Part shown: positions 1 through 8,735 of the stretch, piece by piece
Layout: the number at the start of each line of letters is the position of its first letter
Numbering within the stretch: the first letter of the stretch is position 1
DNA from: Mucilaginibacter sp.
GTDB taxonomy: Bacteria > Bacteroidota > Bacteroidia > Sphingobacteriales > Sphingobacteriaceae
Assembly (NCBI GenBank): GCA_016763755.1
Contig: JAESTD010000020.1
Location: forward strand, 1 to 48,777
Reading direction: 5' to 3'
Length of the DNA: 48,777 nucleotides
The notes under the pieces: generated by a model
The model's input: the letters and a program-made list of their open reading frames with translations, nothing else
Databases searched by the model: none
Told to the model about the DNA's origin: nothing
Made by a program: the position numbers and the translations under genes

Positions 1-816
1 TAACTGATTATCAATAAACTCGGCAGTTTGATTTGCCGAAAGCCTTTTTTGAATCAGGTCATATTTGATGTATGATTTCATTATCTCATTCAAAATATCA
101 GCTGCAAAGGCAGAGTTGCCATCTGTTTGAGACAGATTCATCACATTTGTGAACTTGGCGGCCTCGTTGACAGACAAACCACTTAATACCCGACCAATTA
201 AGTCTTCATTAGCATTGAAATTAAATCTATAGGTTGCCTTTGAGGGTATTTGACTGGTAATCCTAAATTGCATATTTCCTAAGTTCAAAACCTCGCCATA
301 ATGATACTTTTTACCATCTTTTTTTAAGTCATTCGGGTTACTTAAAGAGAAAGTATTTCCATCAACATCTTCAACTTGATAAGATTCTCTGCTAAAGTTG
401 ATAGAGTCTTGTTTAATTATATCTATGTTAAAAGGTTTACTGGGATAAAGTTCCGTAAGATTAATTCGGCCCACTATATAGTAAGAGACCTTGTAGTTTA
501 GCTTCGCTATGGCGTCCAAAATTACCTGGTTTGAACGGATAGTGTAGCTTTCGGCCTGAATTTTATCTGTGTAGCTAAATGCTTGCGGCGAACCGCTAAC
601 ATTATTGTTCATACCTTGGGCTGCATCCTGTAATTTTAACGAACCACTACTCATGTAAACCGGTTTGGTGTACAACAGTTGCAACTTAGCAATACCGATT
701 GAAAACAGTAAACAGAACAATATCCAATACCAGCGACTTAGGAATACCCTAAAAATTTTGTAAAAGTCAATAGTTTGACTGATGGATCTTTTTATTTCTG
801 TAGTATGATTTTCCAT
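1..816 (-). CDS. Wzz/GumC-like polysaccharide chain-length/export protein, N-terminal part (runs off left edge)
   Basis: The frame is open from an ATG at 816 to the first base of the window, giving 272 codons with no stop, so the C-terminal part lies outside. A cytoplasmic N-terminus is followed by a hydrophobic segment at about residues 28-47. A long, mostly soluble region follows, with the look of the periplasmic Wzz domain of polysaccharide co-polymerases and of BY-kinase/GumC proteins. A C-terminal tyrosine-kinase domain may exist beyond the edge but cannot be seen. The gene is co-directional with the glycosyltransferase operon to its right. Its expected role is control of exopolysaccharide chain length or export at the inner membrane. 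The family call rests on topology, general composition and context; no diagnostic kinase motif is in view. Confidence 0.7.
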   Translation of the reverse strand, partial: MENHTTEIKRSISQTIDFYKIFRVFLSRWYWILFCLLFSIGIAKLQLLYTKPVYMSSGSLKLQDAAQGMNNNVSGSPQAFSYTDKIQAESYTIRSNQVILDAIAKLNYKVSYYIVGRINLTELYPSKPFNIDIIKQDSINFSRESYQVEDVDGNTFSLSNPNDLKKDGKKYHYGEVLNLGNMQFRITSQIPSKATYRFNFNANEDLIGRVLSGLSVNEAAKFTNVMNLSQTDGNSAFAADILNEIMKSYIKYDLIQKRLSANQTAEFIDNQL

Positions 817-1181
817 TAACTTTTGTAGTGAGGATAAAGATAGAAAGATTAATGCAATTACGTTAAACAGGCATTTAGGGTTACAAAAAGCTGATGTATT
901 TTGGCAGTTAGATTAACTATTTCAAAGTAAATAAAGTTAAAAACGTAGGACTTAAGTACCCGATGCGTGTGTTTTAATACAGAATAAATAAAGCCGATTA
1001 ATATAACAGTTTAAAAATTTTTTTTGGTTTAGGAAAACTTCGTTTCGCTATTCAATTTTGATGAGGTTTAGTTTTTTATTGTTGTTTACAACTTATAAGA
1101 CTATGAAATAGCCCCAGGAATAAAACTAAGCTATCTTTTTTGTCGTAATAAAGAGTTCCTAAGAAATTTAACTGTTGAGTT
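817..1181. other. AT-rich intergenic region, no gene seen
   Basis: This 365-base gap separates the divergent Wzz-like gene (minus) and the first small secreted protein (plus). It is very A+T-rich, with long A and T runs near 1010-1025. It presumably holds both promoters, but I could not assign a clear TTG-N19-TAnnTTTG pair. The only open frames are short and overlap the downstream gene. Confidence 0.5.
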
Positions 1182-1682
1182 ATGCGCTTTTTTACCTTAT
1201 TGATTGTTTTTTCTTTTGTGATATATCTTCGTTGCCCTGCACAGACGACTGGTTTCGGGTGTTTGGTAAACAATCAAGTTTACACCGTTTCATTGGGAAC
1301 TGGGTATCCATATGGAGTTCCCGCTGGTTCCAGAAAAATCTATAAAAATCCAGGATCTTCTTATTCAATAAATTACAATGGCTATAGTGCAACTAAACCC
1401 AATAATGAAAACTATATATGTGGTGTAGTAAATTATTATACTTCTCCTGTTAGTCGTCAGGAAATGACAATTTTGTCTTATGACTGCGTAACTGAGGCGA
1501 CATTAGGAGGAGCTGTAACCGGAGACGGAGCGTACGTACGTTATAGTATAAACAATCCAAGTTTTTGTGCTTCAACACCAGTGCCTATAGAAAATCAAAC
1601 TTGGCTATTTTTATTTATGATCATAGTAGGCACTGTCAGTTTAACTTTTTTCCGAAAACGAATTATCTTTAAAAACGTTTGA
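1182..1682 (+). CDS. Small secreted protein with four-cysteine domain and C-terminal PID-like sorting signal (paralogue A)
   Basis: A 166-residue protein with an N-terminal signal peptide (hydrophobic residues about 4-16, likely cleavage after PA at 19-20). The mature N-terminus reads QTTGFGCL. Cysteines lie at 27, 80, 102 and 129. The end has a short PIEN motif at 135-138, a hydrophobic segment at about 141-156 and a basic tail (FRKR). That tripartite end resembles exosortase-type and PID-CTERM sorting signals of Bacteroidota. It shares the GCL start, a tyrosine-threonine just after it, the cysteine pattern and the C-terminal architecture with the minus-strand genes at 1716 and 2288. It is the only one of the three on the plus strand. 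Molecular function is unknown; surface anchoring near the exopolysaccharide machinery is inferred from architecture and position. Confidence 0.7.
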   Translation: MRFFTLLIVFSFVIYLRCPAQTTGFGCLVNNQVYTVSLGTGYPYGVPAGSRKIYKNPGSSYSINYNGYSATKPNNENYICGVVNYYTSPVSRQEMTILSYDCVTEATLGGAVTGDGAYVRYSINNPSFCASTPVPIENQTWLFLFMIIVGTVSLTFFRKRIIFKNV

Positions 1683-1695
1683 AGTTAACGTTTTT
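1671..1695. terminator. Bidirectional hairpin between convergent small secreted-protein genes
   Basis: AAAAACGTT at 1671-1679 pairs perfectly with AACGTTTTT at 1687-1695 over a 7-base loop, followed by CTTTTC. The stem overlaps the stop codon of the plus-strand gene. The A-rich and T-rich arms let it work as an intrinsic terminator in both directions, and the next gene (ending at 1716) converges on it. Confidence 0.7.
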
Positions 1696-1715
1696 CTTTT
1701 CAAAAAAAATGAGTT

Positions 1716-2129
1716 TTATGTGCATATTTTGTAAGTCTTTAGCGTGTAAAATCCGATAAGGGTGACTATTACAAATAATAAGGGCAGATAATCATCTATA
1801 GGGCAGGTAAAATTAGTATAGGTTTTTTCCGAGCCAGTAAAAGGTATAAACAAAAAGAAAACAACACAATCAGTATTTGGTCCCGTACCAAGTTTGGCTA
1901 TTTGTATTGTTGATCCATTTGGACAGGTGGTAGCTAAACTAGGCGACGATGAATAAATTGGAGCTCCAAACCAATTTCCAGAGGTTTTAGCGGTGTATAA
2001 AGTTCCAGATAAAAGACAGCCCTGTTGCGCATTCGCTTTAAAATATATGCTTATTACACATACTAATATTGTAATGCAACGTTTTAATGAGGTAATCAAT
2101 AGTCCTTTTTTTTCTTTTCTTAATTTCAT
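1716..2129 (-). CDS. Small secreted protein with four-cysteine domain and C-terminal PIDD sorting signal (paralogue B)
   Basis: A 137-residue protein. A basic N-terminus precedes a signal peptide ending in NAQ (likely cleavage after A34). The mature chain begins QQGCL. Cysteines lie at 38, 69, 88 and 109. The last cysteine directly precedes PIDDYLP (110-116), which is followed by a hydrophobic helix (about 117-130) and a lysine-containing tail. This is the clearest example of a PID-type C-terminal protein-sorting signal in the window. The segment TCPNGST (68-74) matches ICPPGST in the neighbouring paralogue at 2288. The protein is presumably exported and then handled by an exosortase-like enzyme, which is not visible here. 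The function of the mature domain is unknown. Confidence 0.75.
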   Translation of the reverse strand: MKLRKEKKGLLITSLKRCITILVCVISIYFKANAQQGCLLSGTLYTAKTSGNWFGAPIYSSSPSLATTCPNGSTIQIAKLGTGPNTDCVVFFLFIPFTGSEKTYTNFTCPIDDYLPLLFVIVTLIGFYTLKTYKICT

Positions 2130-2287
2130 GCCTTTATAACAATATTGATTTAGGTCGGCTTTTGTACGCGAATCTACAACTTTTTGTTGTACAAAATTTA
2201 AAACTCCAAATCATTAATGTCATTGATAACATAACGGTATCGAACCGATTGGGAAAGAACAGCTCTAATTAAAAAATATTGAGATTT

Positions 2288-2740
2288 TTAGAGGACAGTG
2301 TCCGTTTTACGACGAACGTTTTTGCAATGCGTAATTTGAGTAATTGTAGTCAAAGAAATCACTACAAATAACGACGGCAAAAAATCATCTAAGGGACAAT
2401 TTACACGTGAGTAATACCACATATGACCGGTAGACAGGAGTGTATTTGGTGGTGATAATGCAACAAGGCATAGATCGCCTTTTAGAGATGTTGGGATGTA
2501 AACAGATATTGCTGCTGTTGAGCCAGGGGGGCAGATAGTTGAATGGGGAGTGCCTAATGTATAGATATTTCCGACTGTCAATACTCCATCCGTATAAATT
2601 ATATTGCTGTTATCCATAAGACATCCAATCCCAGTAGATTGAGCAATTGACTTAAATGTAATGGAAGTTAAGCACACTCCAAAAAAAATGGAAATAATGT
2701 TAACATACAATAATCTTTTTCTCTTGCCGCTCAAATCCAT
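2288..2740 (-). CDS. Small secreted protein with four-cysteine domain and C-terminal PLDD sorting signal (paralogue C)
   Basis: A 150-residue protein with a lysine/arginine-rich start, a hydrophobic signal segment (about 10-29) and likely cleavage after IAQ near residue 34. The mature chain starts with STGIGCL. Cysteines lie at 40, 70, 91 and 115, in the same order as in the two paralogues to the left. CPLDDFLP (115-122) precedes a hydrophobic stretch and a basic tail (CKNVRRK), fitting a PID-CTERM-like sorting signal. It is co-directional with the 1716 gene and with the glycosyltransferase operon, but a 444-base gap separates it from that operon. No enzymatic motif is visible. Confidence 0.72.
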   Translation of the reverse strand: MDLSGKRKRLLYVNIISIFFGVCLTSITFKSIAQSTGIGCLMDNSNIIYTDGVLTVGNIYTLGTPHSTICPPGSTAAISVYIPTSLKGDLCLVALSPPNTLLSTGHMWYYSRVNCPLDDFLPSLFVVISLTTITQITHCKNVRRKTDTVL

Positions 2741-3184
2741 ACCTTATTATGTTATTACTGTCGTTTAAACAGATAGGTTGTAAGGATGTTTTAATTTTGA
2801 GTTACAAAAGAGGTGTTAATTTAACTGAATGTTATTTTAATCAACTGTTATTGTTTTTGATAAGGACTTCAAACTTTTAATTGTCTTATTATAAGCTGTT
2901 TGTATTTAATAAGATAGGTAAATAATTATACCATAAGTATAATTATTACAGTAAAACTTTGCAAGTTATCGGAGTAGAAGAAGTTATAAACGATATTCCT
3001 ATCTCAAAAGATTAATAAAATAAAGGAAAAGCATCTAAAATTTGTCTTTCCTGACAAGCATAGAATAAGATCGTCGAAAAATAAGTGGAGAAGAAATGGA
3101 TGAGATAAGTAGCCGGAAAACTAATAATTAAAGCCTCGAATCAGCCTTAGCGAAGGGGATTTTGATTGTATTTAAGAAAATCTA
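2741..3184. other. Non-coding gap of 444 bases, possibly with a degraded coding fragment
   Basis: Very A+T-rich. On the plus strand around 2955-3015 a stretch without an ATG reads in one frame as LQVIGVEEVINDIPISKD before a stop. An overlapping frame stays open for about 37 codons to about 3100. These look more like chance or a decayed remnant than a gene. No RNA gene or clear terminator is recognised. Confidence 0.35.
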
Positions 3185-4348
3185 CTAATTTTGTTTACAG
3201 CAGATTGTAAACATTAACGTCTCTATGCTTTTTACTATTTCAACAAAGTTCCAATCCTGAATCAACTCTGAAGAGTTTTGACCATATCGTTGCAATACAT
3301 TCTTCGATTCAGTTAGATTAATTAATTGATCGGATAAATCATCAAGATCACCGCTTTTAAAAATCGCGCCGTTCATACCGGGTTTTAGCAAGTCAGCCGC
3401 ACAACCGACTTTGTCAGACAGTAGAATTGCTTTCCCACACGCCATAGCTTCGTTCACTGCAAGGCCCCAGGTTTCACCCGGCCCTTTTGATGGGAGGCAA
3501 AAAAGGTCGCAAGTTTGATATATTACGGGCATGCTAAGTTGGTTTGTAAAGCCAAGGAAATGAACGTTGGCAATCGATTTAGAAGTTTCAATTAATTCAT
3601 TTTTCAGTTCACCATCACCCATAAAAAGTAGATGTACGTTATCTTTTTGAATACGGGAAAAAGCTTTTAACAAAAGCTGTGGAGCTTTTTTTTGTTCTAA
3701 CTTTCCTGCAAACAAAATAATGATATCATCATCGCTTATACCAAGTTGGTGCCTTAAATTTTTTGCTTCGTCAATTCTCGGGTAAGCAAATCTTTCGTTA
3801 TCTATCGCGTGAGGAGCAAATACTAATTGTTCGTTATTAATGCCATATTTTTTAAAGTACGCTTTATTATTGATCCCGGTGTATAAAGCGTGGTCGATAT
3901 GACTGTAAACCCATTTTAAAAGAAAAAATCTCAACGTGGCTTTCAATATATTTTGGTGATCCAGAAGCGTTGAGTCACCCCGAAAGATTATCGGCGTTTC
4001 GCCTTTGAAGTAACGAAGAATTTTAAGATGACTATGATACGACCATCCATAAATTAATAAAGCATCTGGTTTAAAACTTTCGACCTTTTCAATTAAATCA
4101 GGGTTAACGATACCATTAAAGTCTGCAGACCCAGGATTAGGGGATGTGTTTTTTATGAAATCATATTTATAACCTTCAAGTAATGGTATATCCCACTTTA
4201 TGGCTTGTTTAAATCCCGGATCAAAATTGTTAGTCTGGCTACCCAGAGTGTAAAGAACTTTTAGCTCAATATTATTTCGTTCGGTAATCAATTTGAATAC
4301 AGGCGTGTAATATTGAATTGGATGCGTTAAAATTACAGCTAACCGCAT
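3185..4348 (-). CDS. Glycosyltransferase family 4 (GT-B fold)
   Basis: 387 residues, a full-length GT4 enzyme. The N-terminal acceptor domain begins with a short beta strand (LAVILTHPIQYYTP). The C-terminal Rossmann domain carries the family signatures: the ILFAGKLEQKKAP strand/loop, and the E-x7-E region GPGETWGLAVNEAMACGKA that binds the nucleotide-sugar donor. It should transfer one sugar from an activated donor to the growing exopolysaccharide repeat unit on the cytoplasmic face of the inner membrane. Donor and linkage cannot be read from sequence. It is the last glycosyltransferase gene of the minus-strand operon, and its start touches the stop of the broken gene upstream at 4348. Confidence 0.88.
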   Translation of the reverse strand: MRLAVILTHPIQYYTPVFKLITERNNIELKVLYTLGSQTNNFDPGFKQAIKWDIPLLEGYKYDFIKNTSPNPGSADFNGIVNPDLIEKVESFKPDALLIYGWSYHSHLKILRYFKGETPIIFRGDSTLLDHQNILKATLRFFLLKWVYSHIDHALYTGINNKAYFKKYGINNEQLVFAPHAIDNERFAYPRIDEAKNLRHQLGISDDDIIILFAGKLEQKKAPQLLLKAFSRIQKDNVHLLFMGDGELKNELIETSKSIANVHFLGFTNQLSMPVIYQTCDLFCLPSKGPGETWGLAVNEAMACGKAILLSDKVGCAADLLKPGMNGAIFKSGDLDDLSDQLINLTESKNVLQRYGQNSSELIQDWNFVEIVKSIETLMFTICCKQN

Positions 4349-5649
4349 TACTTAAGTTTGTGTTTTCTACTCTTGTCGACTACTAAGTTGAACAAATCGC
4401 ATTGTTTTGCTGTTAGCGCTTTCGCATCGTATTGTTCTATAGTGCTTATCTTTAAGGGGGAAGTTAAAAGCCTATCTTCAGATAAATCGATCAAAAACTT
4501 TTGGATATTATCGACAATAAAATCTTCTTTATCATACAAATAGGTATTTTCGATTTCAAATTCTGATAAAAGTTTTATAGCGGAACTTTGCGAGTTAAAT
4601 ATGGCAAGCAAGGGTTTGCAGGCAAGCAAAAATGGCAATAGCTTAGATGCTATGTATGCCGGATCATCAGACCCGGGCACGAATAATGCATTAGCATTAT
4701 CGAGGGTAGCCAGAACATCGTAATAACCAATACGGTTAGGATGCTCTATAACCATATCTTGCAAGCCATATTCTTGTGCTAAGGGAAGTATAGTTGGTGT
4801 ACCGGTGCCAGCAGGAGCATAGCTTGTACCGATAAAGTACACGCGTAATTTATTGGCGTACTTGGGTGCTGTTTTCAACAACCGATTACAGCCTCAAAAA
4901 GCGGGATTATCGCCCTGTGCATATCATATCCGCCTCTACCTACGTAAACCAAATTCTTATAGTCTGGATTTTAAAAAGTCGACGGATTTTTCGGTGTTAC
5001 TTAGCGCTATTTGCCGATCAACTATACTTGCCCCAAAAATGATAACCGAAGTAGGGATGTTTTTTGTTGATGGATAGCGCTCCTGTAAATCATTAATATA
5101 ATTTGCCGATACACTTATTAGCCCGTCAACATTTTTAAGAGCTATAGGTTCGAGATATTTATTAAGTCTGTATGAAAACCAGTATTTAGGCGGACGCTGG
5201 TCTTTAGGTTTGTCATTATAATAATCTGAAAACCAAGGATCCTGAAAATCTATAACATACGGAATGCCGAATTTCTTTTTCCATACAGCTCCCAAAATGC
5301 AAACTGGAAATTGCGTGGTAGAGAAATAAACGAGATCAAAATTTTCTTTACTAAGTAACGCATTTACTTTTTTATAATAAAAGTAAAGTGCGCGAAGTGC
5401 AATTGCGCCAAGGCCAAATTTGGATGTTTTTTTTTTGTTAAATGCTTTTACATAATAAACACACGTACCCGAAGGGATAGATTTTTTAAGCAGATCGTCT
5501 TTTGTTAGGTCCGAATATTTAGGATCAACTGTAACTACCGTTGCTTCCCAACCAAATTCTTTAAGATAAGGCAGGCTCATACGTACACGATGCATATCTG
5601 CCGCGTTAGTAGGTGGGAAATAAGGACTAATTATTAGAAGACGTTTCAA
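4348..5649 (-). pseudogene. Glycosyltransferase family 4, broken by two compensating frameshifts
   Basis: Two open frames, 5649-4957 (230 codons, starting MKRLLIISPYFPPTNAADM) and 4881-4348, lie in the same frame. They are separated by a short segment that makes sense only in another frame. That segment, about 4969 to 4883, reads NPDYKNLVYVGRGGYD then MHRAIIPLFEAVIG, typical of the mid-section of this GT4 subfamily. One extra base in the TTTTTAAAA run (minus strand, 4977-4969) shifts the frame and leads to TAA at 4959-4957. One missing base near 4882 restores it. Corrected, the product is about 433 residues with the donor-site region after YFIGTSYAPAGTGTPT. The second piece has no good start of its own (TTG at 4881). 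It is either a true double mutant or carries sequence errors. Confidence 0.8.
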
Positions 5650-6833
5650 CTTGCGAGAGTTTTTTCTATTATGGAAATAAATTTGCTGCCCTCAGTCTCC
5701 CAATTTAAGTCATGATTACCCAATGCCAAACAAGAACGCTTAGTATTCAATAATTTAGCTCTGTCGGAATTATATCTAATAATTAGCACAGACAAATCCT
5801 GTTCGTCCCCATATAAATCTCCAATTTCCGGATATTTGTCCATAAAATCCTTTTGTGCCGTTGTGTTGCTGGCTAAGACGGCCAAGCCGCTTTGTATATA
5901 AGTGAATAACTTATTGGTAAGGCATATATCCCTATTAACTGGTTCTTTCGCTTCTGACGCCAAACCAATATCAAATTTTTGAGCGAGCTTAAATATCTCA
6001 TCCGGCGCGACAGTATCATGAATGATAATTCTGCAGTACCTATAATCTGCGCCACCTATTAAATTCCTTACGTAATCAGTTGATTGTTGGCCTAATAAAT
6101 TCAAATGAACAAAAACTTGACTCTTGTTTATCGCTTTTATAACCGTTTCGAGCCCTCGTCCTTGCCCAATAGTTTGCGAAAACCAAAATAATTGCAATGG
6201 TAAGACTGAAGTATTTTGTTTTATAATATGCTTCGCTTTTGGGAAAACATTTAAGATGGTGGAAACTTGTAAGTTATATAGAGATGAATATCGCTCAGAA
6301 ATTAAAGGACTTGAGGCAGTTACATAGTTAACTTGCGGAATGTACTTATTCTCAATAGCGATTGTCAACTTTGCAGTAGGGGCATCTAAATCATTTGTTG
6401 TTTCATAGCGGTGAAAATCTTCTGCGTCGAAACCACATTTAGAACTGTTTTTTTTTGCGGCATAAACAGCTACCGGTAATGCACCCAAATTATGAGCGAT
6501 ATATAGGTCAGCATTTGCAGTAATTGCTTTTGTCAATTGCCAATAAAAGTTGCGGTTTAGTTTTACCGGATTAGAAAGTTTTAAAATGTTAAGAAGTTTT
6601 CTGGCAAACCGACTAAATTTTGAGAATAATGTGTGTCCTGTCCAGTCTAATTTGTTATACGACCAATCAGGATTGTCATTCAATATCTGCTCATCAAAGC
6701 GAATCTGCCCTGACACATATTGTGTGAATATAATATGCACCTGATAGCCATTTTTTGACAACGCTATAGATTCTTTTACCAGTCGGGGATTGGTAGAAAT
6801 ATGTCCGGGTGTGATAAGGCAGACTTTTTTCAA
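5646..6833 (-). CDS. Glycosyltransferase family 4
   Basis: 395 residues beginning MKKVCLITPGHISTNPRLVKE, a start pattern common in GT4 enzymes of Bacteroidota polysaccharide loci. The N-terminal half holds the acceptor domain with AHNLGALPVAVYAAKK. The C-terminal half shows a Rossmann donor domain with LFWFSQTIGQGRGLETVIKA and a late LTNKLFTYIQSGLAVLAS segment in place of the classical E-x7-E. It likely adds a sugar to the lipid-linked exopolysaccharide intermediate. Its stop overlaps the start of the next (broken) gene by four bases, indicating translational coupling. Specificity is unknown. Confidence 0.82.
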   Translation of the reverse strand: MKKVCLITPGHISTNPRLVKESIALSKNGYQVHIIFTQYVSGQIRFDEQILNDNPDWSYNKLDWTGHTLFSKFSRFARKLLNILKLSNPVKLNRNFYWQLTKAITANADLYIAHNLGALPVAVYAAKKNSSKCGFDAEDFHRYETTNDLDAPTAKLTIAIENKYIPQVNYVTASSPLISERYSSLYNLQVSTILNVFPKAKHIIKQNTSVLPLQLFWFSQTIGQGRGLETVIKAINKSQVFVHLNLLGQQSTDYVRNLIGGADYRYCRIIIHDTVAPDEIFKLAQKFDIGLASEAKEPVNRDICLTNKLFTYIQSGLAVLASNTTAQKDFMDKYPEIGDLYGDEQDLSVLIIRYNSDRAKLLNTKRSCLALGNHDLNWETEGSKFISIIEKTLAS

Positions 6834-6837
6834 TGAG

Positions 6838-8010
6838 CTATTGAACTGCGGGTGGAGGTAATTGATTTATAAATGTGGCCAATTTTTCGCCGTAAGCATC
6901 CCATGAAAATTTCTTGGCTTGCTTTGCTGCCTCTTCCGACATTTCTGTCAAAATATTTTTGTTCTCCTTAAGAAATAGAATTTTTTCTGCTAAAATTTCG
7001 TGATTTCTGATGGGCACAATGTAACCTTCTTTACCGTTGGTGATGACGGATTCACCGCCTGAGTTTGGTGTACATATAAGGGGTAGACCACACGCCATTG
7101 CTTCTAATTGCACAAGAGCCATACCTTCATCCAAACTCGGAAAAACGAATACCGACACATCATTGTAGTACCTCGACAATTCCTTTTGTTCAACTCTTTC
7201 AATGTGATTGAAGAGATGTTGGTATGCATCCAAAATCGGACGAAAGCTTTCTTCGACCGATCCGATTAGCAAGCATTTCACAGGGTGTTTTTTACTAAGT
7301 AAATCTAATGCTTTAAACAAATAGATAAGCCCTTTTCTGACGCCTATGGTGCCAACGAATAAAACAGTAAAATCTCGGTGTTTTTGCTTATGGTGATGAA
7401 ACATATTTAAATTAACACCGTAAGGTATAATAATACATTTCTCTTTTTTTATTCCGTTAATTATAAACGTTTCTGCCACATATTGCGACGGGCAAAGTAA
7501 ATAGTCGGCCGCTTTAACTTCCCTCAATTCACGCTCAATAATAAAATCCGGCGTCGGGTCTTTAAATTCAAGGTTGAGGCTTTTGTATTCATCATTGAGT
7601 AACTTATTTTGTTCGAGATTACATGATCCAGACTCTTCCACTATGGCAATTCCATTTCGCCGTTTAATTGCTGTTATTGTGTACCAGCCAGACCATGACC
7701 AAGTTATCGAGATGTTTGCGCTCCCGGTGTGTTTCGATGCCCAATAATCAAATACCGCGGGCATTCGGTAATCTATTTTACGTGCCAGCCAATTACCTGC
7801 TTTGCCCATTTTTTTAAGAAAATAGGGTATAACAAATATTGGTGTCAGAAATTTTAATTTTCCAGGTGGGATTTTTGTACGATTGGTATATCTCGATGAA
7901 GGATGAGATGTAATAGCTTTTTCCAACAAACCATGTTTGTACAGCTGCTCGGCTACATAATCTGAGTGAAATTTTGTGCCGCAGGTTATTAAAACACGCT
8001 TTTGGTTCAT
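6838..8010 (-). CDS. Glycosyltransferase family 4
   Basis: 390 residues. The first domain starts QKRVLITCGTKFHSDYVAEQL and contains VEESGSCNLEQNK in the middle. The second domain has the GT4 signatures: VLFVGTIGVRKGLIYLFKAL (donor-binding strand and lysine helix), and DEGMALVQLEAMACGLPLI with the two glutamates of E-x7-E. It is one of several GT4 enzymes in this operon and presumably adds one residue of the repeat unit. It is separated by only four bases from the downstream gene and shares its first base region with the end of the upstream gene at 8010. Confidence 0.88.
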   Translation of the reverse strand: MNQKRVLITCGTKFHSDYVAEQLYKHGLLEKAITSHPSSRYTNRTKIPPGKLKFLTPIFVIPYFLKKMGKAGNWLARKIDYRMPAVFDYWASKHTGSANISITWSWSGWYTITAIKRRNGIAIVEESGSCNLEQNKLLNDEYKSLNLEFKDPTPDFIIERELREVKAADYLLCPSQYVAETFIINGIKKEKCIIIPYGVNLNMFHHHKQKHRDFTVLFVGTIGVRKGLIYLFKALDLLSKKHPVKCLLIGSVEESFRPILDAYQHLFNHIERVEQKELSRYYNDVSVFVFPSLDEGMALVQLEAMACGLPLICTPNSGGESVITNGKEGYIVPIRNHEILAEKILFLKENKNILTEMSEEAAKQAKKFSWDAYGEKLATFINQLPPPAVQ

Positions 8011-8735
8011 TATTTTATAATAAAACTGAACAAGGCCGGGTATGGCGCTCTTATCAAATGTACCCCGAACGCCCTGGCTATTCTTCGTCTGTTGTTGCTA
8101 AATGGAAATATGAGGCTGATGTAATAGCTTAATCTTTTCCACCTGCTTGTACTCCACTTTTCCCAGCCGCCACCGTAGTTGATCAAATAATCCAGAACGG
8201 GTTGGTAATTCCACCTGCCATCAAGTTCGTGGATCTTATCATTCATAAATAAAATATCATTCACTATACCCTGGTCATGTGGCCCCCAAATGCCTTTATT
8301 TGTGCCATCGCCGCATTTAAAAGGATACTCGCCCATTTGGTAAGCTTCTTCAAGCAAGTGCAGCTCTGGTTGGTTAATGACAACGAAACCCGAGTTAGCT
8401 GTCCATTTAACATGCTCAGCTTCGGTATTGCGTTGTTCGGCATCGGCACAAAGTCCCACTTTACCTGACGGAATGTTTGGCAGGGCGGGGGCATCGTTCG
8501 CTATTAAAATGTCATCATCAATAATTACATACCTGTCAAACCCTGGTGCCGACCGGTGTGCTATCAGCTTATTAAAGTGCGGCATGCGTTCTAACTCGCC
8601 GGTCTGTTGTTTTAGCAGCAAAGCACTATACCCATGTTTAGAGGCCCAATCGGCCATGCGCCTAAACGCGTGTTTGGTAAGGTGATGCCTATCACCAATT
8701 GATACCATAATTGCTATTGTTGCGGGTTTATGCAT
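8010..8735 (-). CDS. Putative GT-A glycosyltransferase, family unassigned (GT8-like)
   Basis: 241 residues, shorter than most transferases here. RYVIIDDDILIAND (about 88-101) carries an aspartate cluster of the DxD type that binds a metal and nucleotide-sugar. SGFVVINQPELHLLEEAY and GPHDQGIVNDILF resemble the acceptor/donor loops of nucleotide-diphospho-sugar transferases of the GT8/GT-A kind. I cannot place it in a named family. It sits inside the operon with an overlap on both sides (starts 8 bases inside the upstream gene), so a role in exopolysaccharide assembly is a fair inference. No signal peptide or membrane segment is evident. Confidence 0.6.
   Translation of the reverse strand: MHKPATIAIMVSIGDRHHLTKHAFRRMADWASKHGYSALLLKQQTGELERMPHFNKLIAHRSAPGFDRYVIIDDDILIANDAPALPNIPSGKVGLCADAEQRNTEAEHVKWTANSGFVVINQPELHLLEEAYQMGEYPFKCGDGTNKGIWGPHDQGIVNDILFMNDKIHELDGRWNYQPVLDYLINYGGGWEKWSTSRWKRLSYYISLIFPFSNNRRRIARAFGVHLIRAPYPALFSFIIK

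Noticed and set aside
1531..1548. GTACGTACGT-like palindrome as a further regulon operator
   Set aside because: It is inside a coding sequence and lacks the GTGT...ACAC ends of the four real sites.
2175..2191. TACAAC-TTTTT-GTTGTA hairpin between the two small secreted-protein genes
   Set aside because: Six base pairs with no T-tract in the relevant direction; not convincing as a terminator.
2955..3100. Short plus-strand frames (LQVIGVEEVINDIPISKD and a lysine-rich one)
   Set aside because: No ATG start, under 40 codons, in very AT-rich DNA; at best a decayed fragment.
4853..5077. Plus-strand open frame across the frameshifted glycosyltransferase
   Set aside because: It is antisense to conserved glycosyltransferase sequence and has no protein-like features.
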